Shown: positions 1-5,582, counted from the first letter of the stretch. The stretch is DNA of 7,531 bases from an uncultured Collinsella sp. (GCA_958447915.1 CAUDCB010000089.1:1-7531); one strand, 5' to 3'. Notes: generated by a model not told the origin, from the letters alone. Program-made: numbers and translations.

Positions 1-456
1 CTGGCCGCTTGGTACGGCCTGGGTACTGCCTGCGAGCAGCTTGGCGACCTTGATCAGCTCAAGGCTGCCTACCAGGAGTGGCCGTTCTTCCGCACCTTTA
101 TCGACAACATCGAGATGTCGATCGCCAAGACCGACCAGCGCATTGCCAAGATGTACCTGCACCTGGGCGATCGCCAGGATCTGTCCGAGAAGGTCTTCAC
201 CGAGATGCAGCTCACCCGTAAGTGGGTCCTTGCCATCGTCGGTGACGAGTGGCCGCTACAGCGCCGCCGCGTGCTTGGCTGCGCTGTCCGCGTGCGCAAC
301 CCCTATGTCGACGCCCTGTCCATCGCACAGGTCCGCGCCCTTCGCGAGGTGCGTATGAACCAGGACGAGATGGCCGAGGAGAAGAAGGCCGAGTACATGA
401 GCCTGATTCTTTCGACTGTGGCCGGCGTCTCGGCAGGATTGCAAAACACGGGGTAA
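1..456 (+). CDS. ppc: Phosphoenolpyruvate carboxylase, C-terminal 151 residues (5' end outside window)
   Basis: This is the tail of PEP carboxylase, the cytoplasmic enzyme that adds bicarbonate to phosphoenolpyruvate to give oxaloacetate, an anaplerotic feed into the TCA pathway and aspartate family. Frame 1 is open from the first base to a TAA at 454-456. The translation carries family landmarks in the right order: AWYGLGTA near the start, WPFFRTFIDNIEMSIAKTD at about residues 27-45, RNPYVDALS at about 100-108, and the invariant C-terminal end QNTG. In the E. coli enzyme the Asn of this terminal motif helps bind the inhibitor aspartate, and it is kept here. The fragment is roughly one sixth of a normal enzyme of about 900 residues; the catalytic core lies upstream of the window. 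No frameshift is seen. A nested inverted-repeat element begins 23 nt after the stop. Confidence 0.93.
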   Translation: MAAWYGLGTACEQLGDLDQLKAAYQEWPFFRTFIDNIEMSIAKTDQRIAKMYLHLGDRQDLSEKVFTEMQLTRKWVLAIVGDEWPLQRRRVLGCAVRVRNPYVDALSIAQVRALREVRMNQDEMAEEKKAEYMSLILSTVAGVSAGLQNTG

Positions 457-479
457 TCGATAGCCCTGCGGCTCTCACC

Positions 480-606
480 GGGACCCGATGGGTTTCCCTC
501 TGAATGCGTCCTCGCACTTGAAGCCCCCTTATCCTGCTCCTTCGGAGCTGCGGATAAGGGGGCTTCGTGCTGCGGAATGCATTCAGAGGGAAACCCATCG
601 GGTCCC
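480..606 (+). repeat. 127-bp nested inverted-repeat element, copy 1
   Basis: Outer arms 480-507 and 579-606 are a perfect 28-bp inverted repeat. Inside them lie 12-nt linkers (508-519 and 567-578), then a perfect 15-bp inner stem (520-534 with 552-566), and at the tip a 5-bp hairpin GCTCC-TTC-GGAGC (536-548). Within the linkers GCAC (514-517) pairs with GTGC (567-570), leaving an internal loop of GTCCTC (508-513) against TGCGGAAT (571-578). A second copy with the same plan, same total length and different helix sequence lies at 2959-3085. The element starts 23 nt after the ppc stop, so it would be in the ppc 3' UTR. The inner hairpin could act as a terminator, but no clear T-run follows it. 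No target-site duplication is visible at the edges. Confidence 0.9.
520..566 (+). terminator. Possible terminator hairpin downstream of ppc (inner stem of copy 1)
   Basis: A 15-bp G+C-rich stem (520-534 with 552-566) carries an apical 5-bp TTC-loop hairpin. It lies 63 nt after the ppc stop and would be a very stable RNA hairpin. Its 3' flank reads CTTCGTGC rather than a run of T, so intrinsic termination is plausible but not classical. Confidence 0.45.
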
Positions 607-649
607 TTCGTCCTCGGTCTTCAGGGATTAGAGTTGAGGAGAAGAATGG

Positions 650-666
650 CGCGCTTCGCGCGTTTT
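650..666 (+). terminator. Weak terminator-like hairpin with TTTT in the larA leader
   Basis: A 5-bp stem CGCGC/GCGCG with a TTC triloop (650-662) is directly followed by TTTT (663-666). It could end residual ppc transcripts or attenuate a larA leader. The stem and T-run are short, so this may be chance. Confidence 0.25.
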
Positions 667-854
667 GGAGGGGGTCTATCCTGGTGGCGCATTTGGCGCT
701 TCTCGCCTTACGACTGTAGCGGCCGCGGTCCCGTTTGGGATCGCGACGGTTTTGTTGTGGGTCAAATATGAACGTTGTGTTAATGAATCGGTGGACGGTG
801 GTGTTTTTCGGTGAGCGGCGTATCCTTCCAACGGTTTATCTAGTGTGTCAGTTG

Positions 855-866
855 AAAGGAAGAGGG
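855..866 (+). promoter_or_regulatory. Ribosome binding site deciding the larA TTG start
   Basis: The purine run AAAGGAAGAGGG ends 9 nt before TTG at 876-878. No ATG candidate in the same frame upstream (735, 771, 783) has a comparable site, and the TTG start gives LarA family numbering. Confidence 0.7.
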
Positions 867-875
867 CGCTCGTCA

Positions 876-2153
876 TTGTTTGAATGTGAACTGCCGTTTG
901 ACCACAAGACGTTGCATCTGGAACTCGAGGATAAGAACTTCGCGGGTGTGATGGAAGGTCATCAAAACGAGTTTAAGACCACGAAATCGCAGGAAGAGCT
1001 GGTGGAGGAGTCGCTTGCCAACCCTTACGGCTCGCCTTCGCTCGAGGAGCTTTGTGCTGGCAAGAAGGATATTGTCATCATTAGCTCCGACCATACGCGT
1101 CCCGTTCCCTCGCGTGTGACGATGCCTATTCTGCTGCATCACATCCATTCCGCTGCGCCTGAGGCTCGCGTGCGTATTTTGGTTGCTACGGGTATGCACC
1201 GTCCGTCGACGCACGAGGAGCTCGTCAACAAGTACGGCGAGGAGATCGTTGCCAACGAAGAAATCGTTATGCACGTCGCGACTGACGACAGCATGATGAA
1301 AAAGATCGGCACCCTGCCTTCTGGTGGCGAGTGCATCATCAACAAGATTGCGGCCGATTGCGATCTGCTGCTTGCCGAGGGCTTTATTGAGCCGCACTTC
1401 TTTGCCGGTTTCTCTGGTAGCCGCAAGTCCGTCCTGCCTGGCATCGCCAGCTACAAGACCATCATGTACAACCACAACGGTCAGTTTGTGAACGATTCCC
1501 ACTCGCGTGCCGGCAACCTGTGCCACAACCACGTGAGCGAGGACATGTTTGCCGCCGCCGAGATGGCTCACCTTGCCTTTGTGCTCAACGTGGTGCTCAA
1601 CGGCAAGCACGAGGTCATTGGCTCCTTTGCCGGCGACATCCACAAGGCGCACGAGGCTGGCTGCGAGTTCGTGAAGAGCCTTGCCGGCGTTGAGCCCGTC
1701 GAGTGCGAGATCGCCATCACCACCAACGGTGGTTACCCGCTCGACCAGAACATCTACCAGGCCGTGAAGGGCATGTGCGCTGCCGAGGCCACGCTTCCCG
1801 AGGGCGGTGTGATCATCGACGTCGCCGGTTGTGCCGACGGTCACGGCGGCGAGGGCTTCTATCACAACATCGCCGACAACGATCCGGCAGAGTTTGAGCG
1901 CGCCTGCATCGATCGTCCTAAGGACGAGACCCTGCCCGACCAGTGGACGAGCCAGATCTTTGCCCGCATCCTGGCGCATCACCCTGTGATCATGGTCACC
2001 GACCTGTGCGATCACCAGATGCTCAAGGATATGCACATGACGCCGGTCAACACTATCGAGGAAGCGCTCAAGCTCGCCTTTGAGATGAAGGGTGCCGATG
2101 CCAAGGTCGCCGTCATCCCCGATGGCCTGGGTGTTGTTGTCGCACAGCACTAG
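876..2153 (+). CDS. larA: Nickel-dependent lactate racemase LarA
   Basis: LarA interconverts L- and D-lactate in the cytoplasm using a nickel-pincer nucleotide cofactor. The 425-residue protein matches the Lactiplantibacillus plantarum enzyme (about 424) over its whole length. With the TTG start at 876, family residues fall at their known positions: D72 and R75 in SSDHTRPVPS, H108 in ATGMHRPSTHEELVNKYGE, H174 in EPHFFAGFSG, K184 (the lysine that covalently holds the cofactor) in SRKSVLPGIASYKT, and H200 (nickel ligand). NGGYPLDQNIYQAVKG, DGHGGEGFYHN and the C-terminal VIPDGLGV are also present, so the enzyme looks intact. The ORF extends upstream to ATG 735, but that extension is unlike the family and lacks a ribosome site. 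The channel gene follows after 49 nt. The cofactor genes larB and larC are nearby on the other strand. Confidence 0.95.
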   Translation: MFECELPFDHKTLHLELEDKNFAGVMEGHQNEFKTTKSQEELVEESLANPYGSPSLEELCAGKKDIVIISSDHTRPVPSRVTMPILLHHIHSAAPEARVRILVATGMHRPSTHEELVNKYGEEIVANEEIVMHVATDDSMMKKIGTLPSGGECIINKIAADCDLLLAEGFIEPHFFAGFSGSRKSVLPGIASYKTIMYNHNGQFVNDSHSRAGNLCHNHVSEDMFAAAEMAHLAFVLNVVLNGKHEVIGSFAGDIHKAHEAGCEFVKSLAGVEPVECEIAITTNGGYPLDQNIYQAVKGMCAAEATLPEGGVIIDVAGCADGHGGEGFYHNIADNDPAEFERACIDRPKDETLPDQWTSQIFARILAHHPVIMVTDLCDHQMLKDMHMTPVNTIEEALKLAFEMKGADAKVAVIPDGLGVVVAQH

Positions 2154-2162
2154 TGCGCGGCT

Positions 2163-2181
2163 TAAACGAATCGTTTATAAC
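2163..2181 (+). promoter_or_regulatory. 15-nt palindrome with overlapping TATAAC box between larA and the channel gene
   Basis: TAAACGA-A-TCGTTTA (2163-2177) is a perfect palindrome about a single central base, in the 49-bp gap between larA and the MIP gene. TATAAC (2176-2181) overlaps its right end and matches five of six bases of a -10 box. No good -35 hexamer lies 16-18 bp upstream. It could be an operator or a secondary promoter; it could also be a short RNA hairpin. Confidence 0.35.
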
Positions 2182-2202
2182 CGACAAGAAAGATAAGGTT
2201 TT

Positions 2203-2934
2203 ATGCTTACCAAACTCCTCTGCGAATTCGGCGCAACGGCCCTCATGATCGTCTTTGGCGTGGGTGTTCACTGCGATACCGTGCTCAAGGGCACCAAGTA
2301 TCAGGGCTCCGGCCATATGTTTGCCATCACCACCTGGTCCTTTGGCATCTCGGTCTGCCTGTTTGTCTTTGGTGGCGCTGTGTGCATGAACCCCGCCATG
2401 GTGCTTGCCCAGTGCATCGTCGGCCTGGTGCCGTGGGGCAACTGCATCCCCTTCATGCTTGCCGATATGCTCGGCGGCTTTGTGGGTGCCGTGATCGCTT
2501 GGTTTATGTATGCCGATGAGTTCAAGGCTTCCGAGGGCGTCGTCGACCCCATTGCCCAGCGCAACATCTTCTCGACCAACCCCACCACCGAGGGCACGAA
2601 CTATGCTCGTAACTTCTTCTGCGAGGCTATCTGCACCTTCGTGTTCATCAGCGCCATCCTTGCTGCCGCTAGCCGCGCCGGCGAGAACGTTCTGATGCTC
2701 GCAATCTGCGTCGGCCTGATCGTTTGGGCTGTCGGCATGGGCATGGGCGGCATCACCGGCTTCGCCATGAACCAGGCTCGTGACCTTGGTCCTCGCATGG
2801 CCTATCAGGTGCTGCCGATTAAGAACAAGGCCGATAACAACTGGAAGTACGGCCTGCTTGTTCCTGGCATCGCGCCGTTTGTCGGTGCTATTGTGGCCGC
2901 GCTGTTTGTGCACGGCTTCTTGGGCATGTTCTAG
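2203..2934 (+). CDS. larD: MIP-family aquaglyceroporin, probable lactic acid channel LarD
   Basis: This 243-residue inner-membrane protein belongs to the major intrinsic protein (aquaporin/GlpF) family. Six hydrophobic segments are visible at about residues 3-22, 39-60, 80-102, 138-158, 163-188 and 215-240. The first half-helix motif is intact (MNPA, N63-P64-A65). The second reads MNQARDLGPRM (N190-Q191-A192-R193), so its proline is replaced by glutamine; the filter arginine R193 and following Asp typical of glycerol-type channels are kept. In L. plantarum the larD gene of the lar operon encodes such a channel for lactic acid, and the position here right after larA argues for the same role. 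Glycerol or water transport cannot be excluded from sequence alone. The ATG at 2203 has AAGG at 2195-2198, a slightly close ribosome site. It is probably co-transcribed with larA. A 127-bp nested element starts 24 nt after the stop. Confidence 0.85.
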   Translation: MLTKLLCEFGATALMIVFGVGVHCDTVLKGTKYQGSGHMFAITTWSFGISVCLFVFGGAVCMNPAMVLAQCIVGLVPWGNCIPFMLADMLGGFVGAVIAWFMYADEFKASEGVVDPIAQRNIFSTNPTTEGTNYARNFFCEAICTFVFISAILAAASRAGENVLMLAICVGLIVWAVGMGMGGITGFAMNQARDLGPRMAYQVLPIKNKADNNWKYGLLVPGIAPFVGAIVAALFVHGFLGMF

Positions 2935-2958
2935 TCGAAGGCAATTGATATAACGTCC

Positions 2959-3085
2959 GGGTCCGGCATAGGTTAACTTTCCGCCGCGTCCTCGGACATG
3001 CAAGAAGCTCCCGCTGCGCACTTCGTGCGGCGGGAGCTTCTTGCGTCCTGCGGAATGCGGCGGAAAGTTAACCTATGCCGGACCC
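2959..3085 (+). repeat. 127-bp nested inverted-repeat element, copy 2
   Basis: Outer arms 2959-2987 and 3057-3085 are a perfect 29-bp inverted repeat. The linkers are 12 nt each (2988-2999, 3045-3056). The inner stem is a perfect 15 bp (3000-3014 with 3030-3044), and the tip is CGCAC-TTC-GTGCG (3017-3029). GGAC (2994-2997) pairs with GTCC (3045-3048), leaving the internal loop GTCCTC (2988-2993) against TGCGGAAT (3049-3056), identical to copy 1 at 480-606. Total length is again 127 bp although the arms differ clearly in sequence. It starts 24 nt after the channel-gene stop, in the gap where the two lar operons converge, 154 nt beyond the tetR stop. Confidence 0.9.
3000..3044 (+). terminator. 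Probable terminator hairpin downstream of the larA-larD operon (inner stem of copy 2)
   Basis: A 15-bp stem (3000-3014 with 3030-3044) topped by a 5-bp TTC-loop hairpin lies 65 nt after the channel stop. The descending arm ends CTTCTTGC, a partly T-rich but not classical tail. Because the stem is symmetric it could also stop transcripts arriving from tetR on the other strand. Confidence 0.5.
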
Positions 3086-3184
3086 TGCGGGAATCCAGTT
3101 GGATTGGAACAAGCAACCCAACATATATCTGAATTTGGATGGGAGGGGCTTGTTGCTGATAGGGGCGTTGAGCTGTTGTTGACA

Positions 3185-3229
3185 CTTTGGGATGCGTGGC
3201 GCCCTGGGTTGGGGTGATGCTTTGGGATG
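3185..3229. repeat. Short direct repeat CTTTGGGATG x2
   Basis: CTTTGGGATG occurs at 3185-3194 and 3220-3229, 35 bp apart, just past the 3' end of tetR. Apart from this and a loose 7-bp inverted repeat (3108-3114 with 3148-3154), I see nothing in 3086-3239. Confidence 0.5.
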
Positions 3230-3239
3230 AGCTTCTTAC

Positions 3240-3779
3240 TTAGTTGAAGAGGGGCTTTATGGCTGAGAGGTAGTCTTTGGCTACGTCGGCCTTATCTGCT
3301 TGGAAGTTGTGCCAGGCCCACCATTGGACCATTCCTACGAAGCTTGAGGCTATGTGGTGTAGTAGGAAGCTTCGGTCCATGGTGGCGGCGGCGCCGTTTG
3401 GGTCGGTGGGGACGGTTTCGGCTGCTCGTGACATGATGGTCTTGCGTAAGCAGTCGGCGAAGACGCGTGAGCCGGCGCCGGCTACGAGGGCTCGTACGCC
3501 CTGGCGGCGTTCCCAGAGGTTGTTGAGGATATGCTCGACTTGTACGAGCGGATCATCGAGCGGTGTGCCATCGTCGTCGAGGGCGTGGGTGCAGATGTCG
3601 CTCACGAGTTCGGACAGTAGGTCATCCTTGCTCTTGAAGAGACCGTAGAACGTGGCTCGACCCACATGGGCGCGAGTGATGATGTCGCCGACGGTGATCT
3701 TGCCGTAGTCCTCTTCGCGCAGCAGTTCGGAGAACGCCGCGACGATGGCGGCGCGGCTTTTTGCCTTGCGGGCATCCAT
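3240..3779 (-). CDS. TetR/AcrR-family transcriptional regulator
   Basis: This 179-residue protein is a TetR-type DNA-binding regulator. The N-terminal helices hold a clear helix-turn-helix at about residues 29-48 (TVGDIITRAHVGRATFYGLF), followed by KSKDDLL, the usual family sequence. The C-terminal half (about 60-179) is the ligand and dimer domain; its end, with an FVGMVQWWAW stretch, resembles the TetR_C_8-like group, but the ligand cannot be read from it. ATG at 3779 is chosen because it lies 2 nt after the larC stop; the open frame runs further up to 3827 but only by overlapping larC. No strong Shine-Dalgarno precedes it, so translation is probably coupled to larC. Being the last gene of a larB-larC-tetR operon, it may control lar expression, possibly through the inverted repeat at 5549-5582; this is inference. 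Confidence 0.88.
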   Translation of the reverse strand: MDARKAKSRAAIVAAFSELLREEDYGKITVGDIITRAHVGRATFYGLFKSKDDLLSELVSDICTHALDDDGTPLDDPLVQVEHILNNLWERRQGVRALVAGAGSRVFADCLRKTIMSRAAETVPTDPNGAAATMDRSFLLHHIASSFVGMVQWWAWHNFQADKADVAKDYLSAIKPLFN

Positions 3780-3781
3780 GG

Positions 3782-4711
3782 CTATGCGTCCGTGTGAACG
3801 AGCAGGCAGCGGAGCGTACCGGAGCAACCCTCGTAGGGGCGCTTACCGGCGCCGTAGCCGACGGCCTCGATGCGGTAGCGGGCCGGCAGGTGCTCGGACG
3901 TGCGCAGTGCGGCGACGATGGCGGCGCCCGTGGGCGTCACGAGCTCACCGGCGACTGGCGCGGGCGTGAGGGCGATATTGCCCGCTTGGCACAGGTTGAC
4001 GACAGCGGGGACAGGAATGGGCATAAGGCCGTGGGCACAGCGGATGGTGCCGTGACCCTCGGAGAGCGACTCGACCACGATGTCCTCAATACCTAGGTCA
4101 TCGAGGCAGATGGCGACAGAGCAGACGTCGACGATGGAGTCGATGGCGCCCACCTCGTGGAACATGACGGTCTCGGTCGTTTTGCCGTGGGCCATGGCCT
4201 CGGCGGCGGCGAGCGCGGTAAAGATGGCGAGCGCGCGACGCTTGGCGCCATCGCTTAGCTGCGAGCCATCGATGATGGCGGTGACGTCCGCCAAAGAACG
4301 GTGGTGATGGTGGTGGGCGTGATGGTGGCCCTCGTGTCCATGGCTCTCATGGTCGTGCTCGTGGCAGTGGTCGTGCTCGACATAGTCGTGATGATGGTGC
4401 TCGTGCTCGTGCTCGTGCTCGTGCATATGCTCATGCTCGCGTTCGACAGCAGCCTCATTACCGTAGAGCCAGGCCATATCGTGATCATGGTTCTCGAGGC
4501 CCTCTGCAAGCTGGACGTCGAAATCGCAGGCGTCGATGCCGTGCTTGTTTACGCGCGTGACAGCGATCGAAAAGCCGTCGACCGGCAGCGTGGCGAGCTG
4601 TTCGCGCAGGTGTTCCTCGTTGGCGCCCAGGTCGAGCAGGGCCGCGACGGTCATATCGCCGCTGATGCCCGAGGTTCCGTCGATGATAAGCGTGTGCTGA
4701 TGGTTGGACAT
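3782..4711 (-). CDS. larC: Nickel-pincer cofactor biosynthesis protein LarC, LarC1 part only
   Basis: LarC is the nickel insertase of LarA cofactor synthesis. The 309-residue protein shows the family start DGTSGISGDM (11-20), a very His-rich loop, then MFHEVGAIDSIVDV, AHGLMPIPVPA, PTGAAI and GYGAGKR near the end. Residues 93-137 contain 25 histidines, fitting nickel storage or delivery. The ATG at 4711 has AGGAG overlapping the larB stop, 7 nt upstream, and lies 10 nt beyond that stop. The chain ends soon after GYGAGKR, which is where LarC1 ends in L. plantarum. There a programmed frameshift joins LarC1 to LarC2, the part tied to CTP-dependent insertion. Here no LarC2 sequence follows; tetR begins 2 nt after the stop. 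LarC2 may be encoded elsewhere, or this may be a natural short form. In-frame hexamer repeats underlie part of the His-Glu run. Confidence 0.9.
   Translation of the reverse strand: MSNHQHTLIIDGTSGISGDMTVAALLDLGANEEHLREQLATLPVDGFSIAVTRVNKHGIDACDFDVQLAEGLENHDHDMAWLYGNEAAVEREHEHMHEHEHEHEHHHHDYVEHDHCHEHDHESHGHEGHHHAHHHHHRSLADVTAIIDGSQLSDGAKRRALAIFTALAAAEAMAHGKTTETVMFHEVGAIDSIVDVCSVAICLDDLGIEDIVVESLSEGHGTIRCAHGLMPIPVPAVVNLCQAGNIALTPAPVAGELVTPTGAAIVAALRTSEHLPARYRIEAVGYGAGKRPYEGCSGTLRCLLVHTDA
4397..4424 (-). repeat. In-frame hexamer tandem repeat coding the His-Glu run of larC
   Basis: GTGCTC is repeated four times without error (4397-4420) and followed by a partial unit. On the coding strand each unit is GAGCAC, coding Glu-His. 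Six-base units can be gained or lost without shifting the frame, so the metal-binding loop may vary in length between strains. Confidence 0.8.
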
Positions 4712-4721
4712 GGGATGCTCC

Positions 4722-5504
4722 TTAGCGGGCGCAGGGCGTGCCGGCGCTCAGATGATTGATAAGACTTGCCTGGTAGGCGGCGCCAAAGCCGTTGTCGATA
4801 TTGACGACCGAGACGCCGCTGGCGCAGGAGTTGAGCATGGCGAGCAGCGCGGCCACGCCACCAAAGTTCGCGCCGTAGCCCACGCTGGTGGGAACGGCGA
4901 TGACCGGGCAACTCACCAGGCCGCCGATGACGCTCGCCAGGGCGCCTTCCATGCCGGCGATGGCGATGACCACCTGTGCCTGGGCAAGTTCCTCGGCATG
5001 CGCGAGCAGACGGTGCAGACCGGCGACACCCACGTCGTAGAGGCGGTCGACCTCGTTGCCATAGAACTCAGCCGTCAACGCGGCTTCCTCGGCGACGGGC
5101 AGGTCGCTCGTGCCGGCGCAGGCGACAACGATGCGTCCGTTGCCGGTAGGGGAGGGCTTGCCGCCCACGAGGGCGAGCTGTGCGTCCGGGACATATCCCA
5201 GGTCGATGCCGTTGTCGAGGAGCTCCGAGGTGCGGGCGGCCTTTTCGGCGTCCAGGCGCGTGACCAGGATGCGCTCCTGGCCGGCATCGCGCAGCGCTTT
5301 GATAATGGCGGCAATCTGATCGGCGGTTTTACCGGTACCGTAGACAACCTCGCCGGCTCCCTGGCGCACCCCGCGCGAAAGATCGAGCTGCGCAAAGCCC
5401 AAATCGGCGGTCGGAGCCGTCTGGATGCGCGTGAGGGCGTCGGCAGGGGTGACTGCTCCGCCGGCAACATCGCTCAGCAATTGCTCAAGATCTCGCTTAT
5501 CCAT
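4722..5504 (-). CDS. larB: Nickel-pincer cofactor biosynthesis protein LarB (NaAD carboxylase/hydrolase)
   Basis: LarB carboxylates the pyridinium ring of nicotinic acid adenine dinucleotide and cleaves the phosphoanhydride, the first step towards the LarA cofactor. The 260-residue protein matches the family across its length: DLGFAQLDLSR (about 35-45), EVVYGTGKTADQI, then the PurE-like domain with AGTSDLPVAEEAALTA, LYDVGVAGLHRL, VIAIAGMEGALASVIGGLV and VPTSVGYGANFGG. Cys227 in LNSCASG is equivalent by alignment to the reactive Cys221 of L. plantarum LarB, and NIDNGFGAAY follows. The ATG at 5504 is chosen over one 11 codons upstream because GAAGGGA (minus strand, 5517-5511) sits 6 nt before it. 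It is the first gene of a tight larB-larC-tetR run, with a promoter candidate at 5581-5609. Confidence 0.94.
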   Translation of the reverse strand: MDKRDLEQLLSDVAGGAVTPADALTRIQTAPTADLGFAQLDLSRGVRQGAGEVVYGTGKTADQIAAIIKALRDAGQERILVTRLDAEKAARTSELLDNGIDLGYVPDAQLALVGGKPSPTGNGRIVVACAGTSDLPVAEEAALTAEFYGNEVDRLYDVGVAGLHRLLAHAEELAQAQVVIAIAGMEGALASVIGGLVSCPVIAVPTSVGYGANFGGVAALLAMLNSCASGVSVVNIDNGFGAAYQASLINHLSAGTPCAR

Positions 5505-5548
5505 ATATGTTCCCTTCGACGGCGCAAAGTCTAGCACTCAAAGGGTAT

Positions 5549-5582
5549 GTTTCCGAACACTAAGACAAAATTGTTCGGAAAC
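5549..5582 (-). promoter_or_regulatory. Operator candidate: 11-bp inverted repeat upstream of larB
   Basis: GTTTCCGAACA (5549-5559) and TGTTCGGAAAC (5572-5582) are a perfect inverted repeat separated by 12 bases; arm centres are 23 bp apart, about two helical turns. Each arm contains the small palindrome TTCCGAA. It begins at the -10 candidate and covers the predicted start of transcription, which fits repressor binding. As RNA it would form an 11-bp hairpin, but no T-run follows on either strand, so a serB terminator is less likely. The TetR protein of the same operon is a candidate binder. Confidence 0.65.

Larger units (their letters stand above)
607..875 (+). other. Gene-free leader region upstream of larA
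   Basis: No protein-coding gene is convincing in these 269 bases. The larA frame is open back to an ATG at 735, but the extra residues do not resemble the LarA family. What can be seen is: GTCCTCGG at 610-617, the same word as a linker of the 2959-3085 element; a small hairpin CGCGC-TTC-GCGCG at 650-662 followed by TTTT; two GTTGTG words 20 bp apart (754-759 and 774-779); an imperfect palindrome GGTCA-AATA-TGAAC at 760-773; and the larA Shine-Dalgarno. I could not find a convincing -35/-10 pair. Confidence 0.5.

Noticed and set aside
480..606. Integron attC site
   Set aside because: It has a long perfect palindrome and a nested hairpin, but I see no attC-type R/L boxes and no integrase gene in the window. 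A recombination role in general is not excluded.
735..875. 47-codon N-terminal extension of larA from ATG 735
   Set aside because: It has no family similarity and no ribosome site; the TTG at 876 gives correct family length and residue numbering.
873..2150. 425-codon open frame on the minus strand opposite larA
   Set aside because: It mirrors larA exactly. Its product is low-complexity and has no family motif, while the plus strand encodes an intact LarA. It is a by-product of codon bias.
2113..3021. 302-codon minus-strand open frame opposite the channel gene
   Set aside because: It runs antisense through the MIP gene and into the inverted repeat, with an Ala/His/Gly/Asp-rich product without domains.
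480..3085. Composite transposon bounded by the two 127-bp elements
   Set aside because: There is no transposase between them, the copies are in the same orientation with different arm sequences, and no target duplication is visible. larA-larD reads as resident coding sequence.
3108..3154. Inverted repeat AACAAGC/GCTTGTT as a tetR terminator
   Set aside because: It has only 7 bp with a 33-nt loop and no T-run.
4397..4424. CRISPR-like or intergenic tandem array
   Set aside because: The hexamer units lie inside the larC frame and code a Glu-His run; there are no spacers.
4704..5534. 276-codon plus-strand open frame opposite larB
   Set aside because: LarB on the minus strand is a full-length family member with ribosome site and catalytic Cys; this is its shadow.
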